Of a stretch of DNA of 64,000 bases, positions 53,106 to 61,590 are shown piece after piece. The notes beneath the pieces are model-generated. The model was not told the origin of the DNA, searched no databases, and was given only the letters and a program-made list of their open reading frames with translations. Source of the DNA: Chryseolinea soli (GTDB taxonomy: Bacteria > Bacteroidota > Bacteroidia > Cytophagales > Cyclobacteriaceae); contig NZ_CP032382.1 in assembly GCF_003589925.1 (NCBI RefSeq), positions 6,696,001-6,760,000 of the forward strand, given 5' to 3'. The position numbers and the translations under genes are program-made. The stretch's first letter is position 1; every line of letters begins with the position of its first letter.

Positions 53106-53993
53106 TCAATTCACACTCAAGCTCCGGCTAATGCCGTTGACGGTGATAACCACCGACTTATCGCAAGTGCCATCGCCATAATCGATCGTGATCTCCTTGC
53201 TGCCGTCGATGAGGTATTTCTTGATGCCTTCCACGGCAATACCACAGAAGCGCTTGTATTTCAGGGCTTTCGATAAAGAAACCGCATACGTTCTTCCGCC
53301 GCGGGTCTTGCCGCTCGCCGTGCTCGCCTGGTCGATCAGCAGGTAATCTTCCAGGGGATTAGCCTCTCTCACCCATTGCCAGGTGATGTTGGACTCGCGT
53401 TCGGCCACCGTGCCGTCGGACGTGAAGGTGGCTTTACCATTGGTGAGTACCGCGTTGAATTTGGGAGCCTCCGAGGTGCTGCCCGTTACGTTGGTAAGGG
53501 TTCTGACGCCTTCCAGTTTCACACCGTTGATGGTATAGTTGTCGGTCGTGGTAACAATGGTTGAGCCGGGTTGGAACCGACGGCCGTTATAGGTAAAGAT
53601 CAACTTGCCGGTGCGGACGTTGCCCTTGTTGTCGGGGCAGGCGGTCGTTCCGAAATCCACCGTGAGTACGCCTTTGGGCACATCAGCCGTTGAACCGGCA
53701 GCGGGTGTAACGGTGATTACAATGCCGGCGCAATCCAACCGGTCGTCATCCACCGTGATGGTATAGGTAGTCTGCTCGCGTCCACTGGAATATTGGGCAT
53801 CGGAAGGCGTGCTAACCGACACGCCGGCCATATCGTCCATATCCTGGTAGTAGGAATCGGTGACCGCTTCCTCCGTAATATCCTGCGTATCGGCAAGGGT
53901 GAGCTTGTCCTCGTCCTTACAGGAAAAAACAAAGGCGAACATCCCCAAAAGGGACATAGAAGCAATTTTCCCAAATCGATTATTGGCTTTCAT
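53106..53993 (-). CDS. Putative lipoprotein, unknown function
   Basis: A 295-residue protein with a lipoprotein signal (MKANNRFGKIASMSLLGMFAFVFSC; lipobox FVFSC, Cys about residue 25) and a +2 Lys. An acidic linker (DEDKLTLADTQDITEEAVTDSYYQD) follows, then a Thr/Ser/Val-rich beta-sandwich with several DxxT and GT repeats. The C-terminal part reads EITIDYGDGTCDKSVVITVNG, with a Cys that might pair with an earlier one (DRLDCAG, TACPDN). I recognise no named family; exported Bacteroidota lipoproteins of this composition are common. It is single-gene, with its own terminator. Confidence 0.7.
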   Translation of the reverse strand: MKANNRFGKIASMSLLGMFAFVFSCKDEDKLTLADTQDITEEAVTDSYYQDMDDMAGVSVSTPSDAQYSSGREQTTYTITVDDDRLDCAGIVITVTPAAGSTADVPKGVLTVDFGTTACPDNKGNVRTGKLIFTYNGRRFQPGSTIVTTTDNYTINGVKLEGVRTLTNVTGSTSEAPKFNAVLTNGKATFTSDGTVAERESNITWQWVREANPLEDYLLIDQASTASGKTRGGRTYAVSLSKALKYKRFCGIAVEGIKKYLIDGSKEITIDYGDGTCDKSVVITVNGISRSLSVN

Positions 53994-54104
53994 AAGGTAA
54001 TTGGTGGTTTCTGATTTAAATTCGACGCCTTAGACCGGCCTTTTGTATAAAGGTTTAAGGACAAAGTAAATTTTTTTCCACCTTTGGATCATTAAAACCA
54101 TGCC

Positions 54105-54776
54105 ATGGTAACAACCCGTGTAAGATTTGCGCTCCTGTTCCTTGTTTCCCTGGGCACTTTTGGCGTTCAAGCCCAATTGCGCATGAAAGTGGCCAAACTC
54201 AAATACAACGGAGGCGGTGACTGGTATGCGAACAAGACGGCACTCCCCAACCTGATCAAGTTTTCCAACACCGAGATCGGTACCCTGCTTGACCCGGAAG
54301 AAGACGATGTAGAAGTCGGCAGCCGCGATATTTTTCTTTATCCTTACATCTATATGACCGGCCACGGCAACGTGGTGTTCTCCGATGCCGAAGCCGCCAA
54401 CCTGCGCAAGTATCTCACCGCCGGGGGCTTCCTGCACATCGATGACAATTACGGACTCGACAAATTCATCCGCCTGGAATTAAAAAAAGTGTTCCCCGAA
54501 CTGGAGCTCATCGAGTTGCCGTTCGACCATCCCATCTATCATCAGAAATTCGATTTCCCAAAAGGCCTGCCCAAGATCCACGAGCACGACGGCAAACCCG
54601 CACAAGGCTTTGGCCTGATCTATGAAGGACGTCTCGTGGTTTTCTATTCCTACGAATGCGACCTGGGCAACGGCTGGGAAGATCAACGCATTCACAACGA
54701 CCCCGAAGAAAAGCGAACGCAGGCCTTGCGCATGGGGGCCAACATCCTCAGCTATTGCTTTACCCACTCGATGTAA
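54105..54776 (+). CDS. DUF4159 domain protein, exported
   Basis: A 223-residue protein with a signal peptide (about 1-25, ending GVQAQ) followed by a DUF4159 domain that fills the rest. Recognised parts are KLKYNGGGDWYANKTALPNLIKFSN, the FLYPYIYMTGHGNVVFSDAEAANLRKYLTAGGFLHIDDN segment and the DHPIYHQKFDFPKGLPKIHEHDG part. The fold is a flavodoxin/glutamine-amidotransferase-like Rossmann fold in related proteins, without a clear catalytic nucleophile. Function is not known. The next gene starts 14 bases after its stop and is in the same direction. Confidence 0.87.
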   Translation: MVTTRVRFALLFLVSLGTFGVQAQLRMKVAKLKYNGGGDWYANKTALPNLIKFSNTEIGTLLDPEEDDVEVGSRDIFLYPYIYMTGHGNVVFSDAEAANLRKYLTAGGFLHIDDNYGLDKFIRLELKKVFPELELIELPFDHPIYHQKFDFPKGLPKIHEHDGKPAQGFGLIYEGRLVVFYSYECDLGNGWEDQRIHNDPEEKRTQALRMGANILSYCFTHSM

Positions 54777-54790
54777 ATAGTGTTCCGACC

Positions 54791-56284
54791 GTGAAGTCCA
54801 CCACACGCATACTCCTGGCCGCAGCCGTGGTTTGGATCACCGCTCTTTCGTGCACCAATCAAAACCAATACGAGGAACAAGTGGCGCGGCAATATTGCGG
54901 CAGTTGTCATTTGTTTCCCGAACCTTCCCTCCTTCCCAAGCATGTGTGGGCAGAAACCGTTATGCCGCAGATGGCCTTGCGCATGGGGGTTGACTTTGGA
55001 AAGCTGGTGGAAATACCAGAAGCCGACCGCCCTTACGTACTACCTTCCTTGCCAGCAACTTCCATGGTGTCTGAAAAGGAATGGAAGGCCATCCAACATT
55101 ATTTCCAGCGCATGGCCCCGGATTCGCTCAACGTGCCGCCGGTGAGCATAGCCGATACGTTGCGTCAGTTCGATGTCACAGCTTTGTCTCTTTCCAGCCT
55201 TGGCCAGCCCATGGCCACGCTGGTGAAAGTGGACACCGTAAGGGATCGCATCTTTATCGGCGGCCGGCATGGTGTGTTACACGAATTTGATACGAAGTTT
55301 CAGTGGAAGGCTACTCACCCGCTGAGCAGCCCACCGTCACAACTGCTGCTGTCGGAAAAAGAAGATCCGCTCGTGTTGCAAATGGGCATCATGGATCCCA
55401 ATGATCAGGCGCTGGGTTCGGTTGCCCAGTGGCATGAGGGGACGCAGACCTTCACGACCTTGATCGATTCGCTGCAACGGCCGGTCTATCTCGAGCGTGT
55501 TGATCTGAACCAGGATGCGAAGAAAGATCTCGTGATCTGCTCTTTTGGAAATTATACCGGCTCGCTCGACGTCTATGAGACGTTGGACAGCGGAAAATAT
55601 AAACGTCACATCCTGCAAAACCTGCCCGGCGCACGCAAAGTGGTGGTGCGCGACTTCGACAACAATGGGCTCCCCGATGTGATGGCCCTGATGACGCAAG
55701 GCGACGAACGGGTCATCGTGTTATTGAACCAGGGCAATTTCCGGTTTCGCATCGTCACTTTGCTGCGCTTTCCTCCCGTATATGGATCGAGTTACTTTGA
55801 CGTAGCGGATTTCAACCACGACGGCAAAATGGACATCCTCTATGCCAACGGCGACAACGCCGACTATTCCACGACGCTCAAACCCTATCATGGCGTGAGG
55901 ATCTTTCTAAACGACGGCTCGAATCGTTTTACAGAATCCTGGTTTTACCCCCTCAACGGCGTAGGCCAGGCCGAAGCCGTCGACTTCGACAAAGACGGCG
56001 ACCTCGACATTGTCGCCATTGCCTTCTTTCCCGACTTTCGACATCACCCGGAACAAGGATTTGTTTACTTTGAAAACACGGGCCATGATTTTAAACCATC
56101 CATCACCCATCTGGCCACGCAAGGCCGCTGGCTCGTCATGGAAATAGCCGACCTCGACCACGATCGCGACGACGATGTGGTGGTTGGTGCACTGGATTTT
56201 CCGGGCACCGTTCCCGAAAGGTTGATGACACAATGGATGAAACGCGACGTTTGGGTTCTTCTTCTCCGAAATAAATTGCATTGA
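54791..56284 (+). CDS. FG-GAP/VCBS repeat lipoprotein with CxxCH motif
   Basis: The GTG at 54791 gives 497 residues with a lipoprotein signal (KSTTRILLAAAVVWITALSC, Cys21). Residues 36-40 read CGSCH, the c-type heme attachment pattern, followed by LFPEPSLLPKHVW and MALRMG, which could supply the distal Met ligand. The rest (about 120-490) consists of FG-GAP/VCBS-like beta-propeller blades; calcium-binding type D-x-D/N-x-D loops appear as DLNQDAKKD, DFDNNGLPD, DFNHDGKMD, DFDKDGDLD and DLDHDRDDD. The longer open frame overlapping the DUF4159 gene is not taken as coding. If heme is attached, the ccm genes (ccmC at 22.5 kb) would be needed. Confidence 0.85.
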   Translation: MKSTTRILLAAAVVWITALSCTNQNQYEEQVARQYCGSCHLFPEPSLLPKHVWAETVMPQMALRMGVDFGKLVEIPEADRPYVLPSLPATSMVSEKEWKAIQHYFQRMAPDSLNVPPVSIADTLRQFDVTALSLSSLGQPMATLVKVDTVRDRIFIGGRHGVLHEFDTKFQWKATHPLSSPPSQLLLSEKEDPLVLQMGIMDPNDQALGSVAQWHEGTQTFTTLIDSLQRPVYLERVDLNQDAKKDLVICSFGNYTGSLDVYETLDSGKYKRHILQNLPGARKVVVRDFDNNGLPDVMALMTQGDERVIVLLNQGNFRFRIVTLLRFPPVYGSSYFDVADFNHDGKMDILYANGDNADYSTTLKPYHGVRIFLNDGSNRFTESWFYPLNGVGQAEAVDFDKDGDLDIVAIAFFPDFRHHPEQGFVYFENTGHDFKPSITHLATQGRWLVMEIADLDHDRDDDVVVGALDFPGTVPERLMTQWMKRDVWVLLLRNKLH

Positions 56285-56309
56285 TAAACTGAGTGGCGTC
56301 CTCGTGTGC

Positions 56310-58451
56310 CTAGTTCTCCCGGTTCACTTTTTCAGTGATCTGCCGGATGTCGCGCACCAGGGAATAGATAATGGAGAGCGGGTTCAACGCCTGGTTGGCG
56401 ATCACGGGGTTATGCGCAACACCCTCCATCTCGAGATCGTATTTATTTTTCTTCTCCGAAAGCTGCGCAGCGTGCTGCAACTCTCTTTCAATGGCCTGCG
56501 CCAGGCTCTCCAACTCCTGCCGGTTCACGGCAACATTGAACGACTTGTCGGTTGCCAGCGACGTGATGTGGCCGGTAAGCATATGGTTGGCAATGACAAA
56601 CTGGTGGATGTGCGTGGACTGGTCCAGCGTTTTGGGTTCGGCCAGGATGCGTTGAAAATTATCGGATAAGTTCGTGAGGTTTACCAATGCCTCTTGTCGC
56701 GCGGTCTTATAGGCATGGCGTGAAGAGGTGGGATTCAAGAGAAATTGCCAGGTAGCGGCGAAGAAAGCCTGGTTGGCCAACAGCATTTCGCGCATGTTCT
56801 TGTCAATTTCCTGGCGCCCCCACGTAGGTAAAACATAACGCGAGGCGATGGCCGCAATGATGGACCCGATCAACGTATCCAACATCCGTTCCTTCACCAG
56901 CGTGTTCAGGTCAACGGGATAGAGGAAATGAAACGTGATCACGATATAAATGGTGAGGAACAACACAAACCCAAAATAATTGAGGCGGAGCAAACTGTAG
57001 CTTATCAACATGCAAAGGATCATGATGACCAGCAGCGCCGTGTTGCCCCGGATGACGAAGAGGATACCCGTCGCTACGATCGCGCCACCCAGCGTGCCCA
57101 AAAGGCGTTGCGCATTGCGCTTTCGCGATACGGTGTACACCGGTTTTAGAATGGTGACGATCGTTAGCAAAACCCAATAGGTATGTTGCAACGACAGGAA
57201 GGCGGAGACACTGAAGCCCACCAGGATGGCCAGCGTGAGCCGCACCGCATGACGAAAGTCGTTGGATTGCAGCGTCAGGTTCTCGCGAAACGTTTGCCAG
57301 TCGATGGGATGCCCGACGATGGCCTTGTCGCTTTCCTTCCCCGTGTCGGTCTTGTTGATCTCTACTTGCAGCCGTGTGTACATGACCAGCCGGTGCAGGC
57401 GGTTCACGATGTTTTGAATATTGAAAAGCGTTTTCTCCAGCGCATGCAGGCTGCTTTGCACTTCTGGGTCGACGGTGCTTTGCTGGTGTTCGCGCAGGGC
57501 ATCCTGCAGGGCGCTGGTGATGGAAATCAAGTCAAGCTCGCGCCGCACGGTGGCGCCCCGCTGAATGGTGATGCCGATGTACTCCAAGGCGGCCGCCACT
57601 TGCAGGATGGCGCCATAAAATTTATTGAGCAGACCGGTGCCGTCGAGATTTTTATGAAGCTCGCCATAGTCCTGGTAGGACGATATGGAATGCTCGAAAA
57701 GATCGACAGCGTCGAGGAAGATCATCATGAGGCTGCGGCTTTTGGGGCTGGCGTCCATCACGAACTGACGGGTCTTGAAGAGCAGCTCGCGGGTTTGATC
57801 CTGGCTCTTCATGACCTTGATCTGTTCTTCCATCACCAACGTAAAGCTGTGGCGAATGTCGGCGCCGTCTTTATACAGTGCGCCACGGGCCCGGATAAAG
57901 TCGGCCACGGCGATGAGCATCTCCCCTATGGCTTGCTCGGCCAGCCGGTAGGGTCGCAGCCGGTAGAGCAGCAAACTGAACAGCGTGTACCAGATCCCGC
58001 CGGCGGCGATCAGGGCCGCCACATAGAAGCTGTTTTGCGGCACATGGCTCGGCACGAGGTTCAATAGAAGAATGATCAGGGCCAACGTTCCTACGGCCCC
58101 CGCGCGGGCGCCATATACTCCCAGCAACGAATAGAGAAAGCAGAACACCATCACCTCTATTAATAGCAGCGCCTGGTGATCGCGCAGCAACAAGGTTACC
58201 AGCGCCGTGAACGCATTCAAGGCAACCGATGCCAACAGGCCGTTGCGCCGGTGGTGGATGGGTCCGGGGGCGTCGGTGAGACTGGCGAACAGGGCGCCCC
58301 AGAGAAACGGAAGACCGGTGATCAACCAATCGTTCTCGGCAAAGATCAACGTGGGCACCATTACCCCGGCCGTGATGCGCACGCCGGTGCTCCAGTATTG
58401 GCTGGTGGTGAACTTCTGTACTTCTTTTAAATAGTCGTTGCCGTTGAGCAT
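56310..58451 (-). CDS. FUSC family membrane protein (YccS/YhfK-like)
   Basis: A 713-residue protein with two blocks of hydrophobic helices (about 22-165 and 395-520), each followed by a long helical soluble region. This repeated design is typical of the fusaric-acid-resistance/YccS group. The second block has LAILVGFSVSAFLSLQHTYWVLLTIVTILKPVYTVSRKRNAQRLLGTLGGAIVATGI, the best conserved stretch (Y-x-x-T-x-x-R-x-x-x-R-x-x-G-T). Proteins of this family are thought to export aromatic acids or other compounds in the inner membrane; the substrate is unknown. It is monocistronic and faces the BlaI gene head to head. Confidence 0.88.
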   Translation of the reverse strand: MLNGNDYLKEVQKFTTSQYWSTGVRITAGVMVPTLIFAENDWLITGLPFLWGALFASLTDAPGPIHHRRNGLLASVALNAFTALVTLLLRDHQALLLIEVMVFCFLYSLLGVYGARAGAVGTLALIILLLNLVPSHVPQNSFYVAALIAAGGIWYTLFSLLLYRLRPYRLAEQAIGEMLIAVADFIRARGALYKDGADIRHSFTLVMEEQIKVMKSQDQTRELLFKTRQFVMDASPKSRSLMMIFLDAVDLFEHSISSYQDYGELHKNLDGTGLLNKFYGAILQVAAALEYIGITIQRGATVRRELDLISITSALQDALREHQQSTVDPEVQSSLHALEKTLFNIQNIVNRLHRLVMYTRLQVEINKTDTGKESDKAIVGHPIDWQTFRENLTLQSNDFRHAVRLTLAILVGFSVSAFLSLQHTYWVLLTIVTILKPVYTVSRKRNAQRLLGTLGGAIVATGILFVIRGNTALLVIMILCMLISYSLLRLNYFGFVLFLTIYIVITFHFLYPVDLNTLVKERMLDTLIGSIIAAIASRYVLPTWGRQEIDKNMREMLLANQAFFAATWQFLLNPTSSRHAYKTARQEALVNLTNLSDNFQRILAEPKTLDQSTHIHQFVIANHMLTGHITSLATDKSFNVAVNRQELESLAQAIERELQHAAQLSEKKNKYDLEMEGVAHNPVIANQALNPLSIIYSLVRDIRQITEKVNREN

Positions 58452-58593
58452 GTCTCCCTAAAAATACAAGAAAGAAATCTTTTGCGAAGACCGCACGCCC
58501 GGTTGCGTTGAATTAGGTTGAGCGGCTGTCTACACGCCGGAATGGCCTTATCGGGCAATGAAAAAAAAATTCCGCGAACGCTTGCAATTTTAT

Positions 58594-58620
58594 AACTAAG
58601 ACTTTAGTTTTATACCTAAA
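58594..58620 (+). promoter_or_regulatory. Candidate BlaI-family operator/promoter region
   Basis: The dyad AACTAA-N4-TTAGTT (58594-58609) overlaps a second looser one, TTTAG-N8-CTAAA (58603-58620), directly upstream of the regulator's ATG at 58631. Position and symmetry fit autoregulation by BlaI/MecI-type repressors, which bind similar A/T-rich dyads. The region is the AT-rich part of the divergent interval with the FUSC gene. Confidence 0.55.
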
Positions 58621-58630
58621 TACATAGTCA

Positions 58631-58996
58631 ATGAAAGATATCAAGGAACTGACCAAAGCCGAGGATCAGGTGATGCAGATTTTGTGGAAACTCGAAAAAG
58701 GGTTTGTGAAAGACATCGTGGAAGAGATGCCGGAACCCAAGCCTGCCTACAATACCATCTCCACGATCGTACGCATCCTGGAAACGAAGGGCTTTGTCGA
58801 TCACAAAGCGTATGGAAAAACGCATGAATATTTTCCGCTGATCACCAAAGAGAAGTACACCAAGTTCTATTTGAACAATCTTCTCAAGGGCTATTTCAAC
58901 GGATCGTTTCAAAACCTCGTGTCCTTCTTTGCGAAGGAAAATAAACTGGACGCCAAGGAGATCGAGAAGATCCTTCATGAACTAAAAAATAAATAA
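58631..58996 (+). CDS. BlaI/MecI/CopY family repressor
   Basis: A 121-residue winged-helix repressor of standard length. The DNA-binding part reads LTKAEDQVMQILWKLEKGFVKDIVEEMPEPKPAYNTISTIVRILETKGFVDHKAYGKTHEYFP, with recognition helix around YNTISTIVRIL. The C-terminal dimer region is helical (about 80-121). BlaI-type repressors are inactivated by cleavage by a membrane metallopeptidase of the BlaR1/M56 type, and the next gene, only four bases downstream, encodes one. The operator candidate lies directly upstream. The inducer is not known; a beta-lactam role is not proven, since the sensor has no penicillin-binding domain. Confidence 0.93.
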   Translation: MKDIKELTKAEDQVMQILWKLEKGFVKDIVEEMPEPKPAYNTISTIVRILETKGFVDHKAYGKTHEYFPLITKEKYTKFYLNNLLKGYFNGSFQNLVSFFAKENKLDAKEIEKILHELKNK

Positions 58997-59000
58997 CACC

Positions 59001-60785
59001 ATGAACGGCTATATCAATTACCTGCTGGAGGCCAACTTCGGGTTGCTGCTCTTCCTGGTTCTCTATGTCTTATTGTTGAACCGGGAAACGGATTTCTCCT
59101 TTAAGCGAAAGTACTTGCTGGTAAGTTTGATCGTGTCAGTGTTGTTTCCTTTGTTGAAAATCAGCGGCGAGCAGGGTGCCATTCCCTCGATCAGCCAGTT
59201 GATCCCCACGTATTGGCTCCCGGAAATCGTGGTCACCGACGGGCTCCCACGTGCGAGCGCTGAAGCCGCGCCGCTAAATTTCTGGCCCATCGTTTTCTGG
59301 ATCTATGCCGCGGGTATTATTTTCTTTGCCCTGCGACTGATCGTGCAGGGTTGGCAGTTGGTCCGGTATATCCGGCGTGCCCATGTCTATTCTGAATCCG
59401 GTAAATACCGGGTCGTCGAAATGCAGGAAGCGTTTCCCTCCTTTTCATTTTTCCACCACATCTTCATCGGCCATGCCGGTGATCTGACGGCGGAAGACAA
59501 GGCGTTGATCATCCGCCACGAAAGCGTGCATGCCGACCATTTTCATTCGGTGGACGTGTTGTTGCTCGAGGTGTTACGGATCGCTTTCTGGTTCAACCCC
59601 CTCCTCCTGCTCTACAAAAAGATGTTTATCAATCTTCATGAATACCAAGCCGATGCCGAGGCTGTGGAAGATCATGATGTGAACCAATATTGCAATCTCC
59701 TGGCGAAGGTTGCCTTGATGTCGGCCGACTTCAAACTCGCCAATCATTTTAATCAATCACTCACCTTAAAGCGAATTATCATGATGAAATCCATCAAAAA
59801 GAAAATGCGGGTGTGGAAAATAGCGGCCGTTGCACTGATCATGGCCGGCTTCTTCTTCACCGTGGCTTGTCAGGACCAGGTTGTCAGCGAAGCCACCGAC
59901 ATTGCCAAGTCGTCTACCGTGGCCCTCGATATCCCCGAAGAGGTACAACGGACATTTGAGAAAATGCAAAAGGAAAAACCGAACACCAAATTCATTGTCG
60001 TCGAGGTAGACGAAGCTGGACAAGCCAAACTCGAGAGCATGAAGCCTGTGATGAACGAGCTGAAGCAAGCTGGCGACAAGGTGATTGCTTCCATGAACGT
60101 GATCACTCCAACCGCCAAGCCTTCCGAACCCGTGCGTACCTTCGTGATCGTCGAGTTCAAAAATGAGCTGCAACAGATTGGCGAAAATTCCAAAAACGGC
60201 GACGTGTACACGATAGTTGAAGAGTCAGCGAGTCCCGTGGGCGGCTTCGAATCGGTAGCCAAATTGATCGCGGCCAACCTGCAATACCCTGCCGAGGCAC
60301 GGATGAAGGGAATCGAAGGAACGGTGTTCGTCACGTTCATCGTGAACAAGGATGGCTCGCTGTCGGACTTCGAAGTAAAAAAGGGCGTCGATCCTGTAGT
60401 TGACAAAGCAGCGCTGGAGGTGGCACAGATGCTTCCGGCCTGGGTCCCCGGCAAACAAAATGGCAAAACCGTGCGTCAACAATTTGTACTGCCGGTTGCC
60501 TTCCGGTTGGGGCCGGATAAACCAAAAGAGACTTCACAAATTAAATCCATTGACCAGCCGCTCAAGGTGTCGACCAACCTTATCCAGGAACAAGGCAAAA
60601 ACATTGTTAAGGGAACGGTGACCGATGCTTCCGGAAATCCGCTGCCGGGCACCAATATTGTTATCATGGGCACAACAACAGGGACCTCAAGTGATAGCCA
60701 GGGAAATTTTAGTCTCGAGGTAGGCCGTTCCGGGCAACTCGCCGTGTCATTTGTGGGGTTTAAGACGGAATTTGTTTCGTTTTGA
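59001..60785 (+). CDS. M56 (BlaR1-type) membrane metallopeptidase fused to TonB-like and carboxypeptidase-regulatory domains
   Basis: A 594-residue protein. The N-terminal part has membrane helices (about 8-26, 35-51, 95-115) and the M56 peptidase motif HESVHADH (HExxH, about residues 173-180) followed by NLHEYQADAEA. A further helix (about 272-288) leads outside. Then come an extracytoplasmic linker, a TonB C-terminal-like domain (about 415-510, QYPAEARMKGIEGTVFVTFIVNKDGSLSDF), and at the end a CarboxypepD_reg-like domain (about 530-594, VKGTVTDASGNPLPGTNIVIMGTTTGTSSD). No penicillin-binding sensor domain is present. In this phylum the M56-TonB arrangement is common; it presumably cleaves the BlaI partner in response to an envelope signal. 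Confidence 0.9.
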   Translation: MNGYINYLLEANFGLLLFLVLYVLLLNRETDFSFKRKYLLVSLIVSVLFPLLKISGEQGAIPSISQLIPTYWLPEIVVTDGLPRASAEAAPLNFWPIVFWIYAAGIIFFALRLIVQGWQLVRYIRRAHVYSESGKYRVVEMQEAFPSFSFFHHIFIGHAGDLTAEDKALIIRHESVHADHFHSVDVLLLEVLRIAFWFNPLLLLYKKMFINLHEYQADAEAVEDHDVNQYCNLLAKVALMSADFKLANHFNQSLTLKRIIMMKSIKKKMRVWKIAAVALIMAGFFFTVACQDQVVSEATDIAKSSTVALDIPEEVQRTFEKMQKEKPNTKFIVVEVDEAGQAKLESMKPVMNELKQAGDKVIASMNVITPTAKPSEPVRTFVIVEFKNELQQIGENSKNGDVYTIVEESASPVGGFESVAKLIAANLQYPAEARMKGIEGTVFVTFIVNKDGSLSDFEVKKGVDPVVDKAALEVAQMLPAWVPGKQNGKTVRQQFVLPVAFRLGPDKPKETSQIKSIDQPLKVSTNLIQEQGKNIVKGTVTDASGNPLPGTNIVIMGTTTGTSSDSQGNFSLEVGRSGQLAVSFVGFKTEFVSF

Positions 60786-60797
60786 TGATCGTGATGG

Positions 60798-60834
60798 TAT
60801 AAAAAAAGGACTGGCTGTTTACTTCAGCCAGTCC
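60798..60834 (-). terminator. Rho-independent terminator overlapping the end of the DUF3298-like gene
   Basis: A perfect 10-bp stem GGACTGGCTG/CAGCCAGTCC (60808-60834) with a 7-base loop; seven T's follow on the minus strand. The stop codon of the gene (60819-60821) is in the loop, so the last codons of the gene form half of the stem. Confidence 0.88.
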
Positions 60835-61583
60835 CTTATTTCTTCATAAGGAATCAATATTTCTGTAGGGCCCGTGGCAAAGGCTGCGATCTCGTAGTTA
60901 TTGTAGTAGAATGCGATCCCTTCCTTTTTAAAACCGTAGTTCTGATTCAATTGAAACTTGTCGTCCGCGAATTCAAAATAGTTGGCGTTTAGCGAGGCTG
61001 TGTCGGCCAGGTTGCGCACGTGGCGGAACGCTTTCTCGCCTGCTTTAACCAACGCTTCCTGGTAGCCGTGGCGAAGGAGATGGTCGAGCGTGAATTCTGC
61101 ACCCGTCCGGGGATTCACATTGATGTAGTAAACGCCATAACTGCCGTGTGCGGCACCTGCATAGTATTCTTCATGAACCGATAGGCTCACCAAGGTATCG
61201 ATCAATGTTTCTACAGTTACATGGCCCTTGTAGTACCATCCCCCGGGCACGTCGGGCGATTCCTTCCGGAAGTCTTCATAGTCCTGGACAAACTCCGCGC
61301 CGATCTGCTCCATGGCCTTTCCCTCAGCCTCGGGGTTGCCCATGCTCACCGTGCGGTCGATGTCTCTCTTGAGTTGGATCGCTACGGCGGTGTCGAGGCC
61401 CGTAAAGATGGGGTAGGTCACTTCGTAAAAAGCACATTGCAACGAGTCGGTCTTGCACCCTCCCGGCGACTCTACGCGAAAAGTCTTGTTTTGGAACGTG
61501 ATGTCACCCGCTGTTTTCTCTTCCTTTTTTGCGCACGCCACCACAACAAGGGCAAGCGCGATGGCGGGAAAAAGATGCCTCAT
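60819..61583 (-). CDS. Lipoprotein with DUF4163/DUF3298-like (RsiV-type) domains
   Basis: A 254-residue lipoprotein (signal MRHLFPAIALALVVVAC, Cys17, followed by AKKEEKT). The body starts with a DUF4163-like part (YEVTYPIFTGLDTAVAIQLKRDIDRTV) and continues into a DUF3298 part with SLSVHEEYYAGAAHGSYGVYYINVNPRTGAEFTLDHLL and the C-terminal FYYNNYEIAAFATGPTEILIPYEEI. This combination is found in the RsiV anti-sigma factor and in many Bacteroidota lipoproteins with unknown roles, where it may bind lysozyme-like ligands; here it is free of a membrane anti-sigma part. It is transcribed after the TlpA-like gene with 7 bases between them. Confidence 0.85.
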   Translation of the reverse strand: MRHLFPAIALALVVVACAKKEEKTAGDITFQNKTFRVESPGGCKTDSLQCAFYEVTYPIFTGLDTAVAIQLKRDIDRTVSMGNPEAEGKAMEQIGAEFVQDYEDFRKESPDVPGGWYYKGHVTVETLIDTLVSLSVHEEYYAGAAHGSYGVYYINVNPRTGAEFTLDHLLRHGYQEALVKAGEKAFRHVRNLADTASLNANYFEFADDKFQLNQNYGFKKEGIAFYYNNYEIAAFATGPTEILIPYEEIRDWLK

Positions 61584-61590
61584 CCCAATC

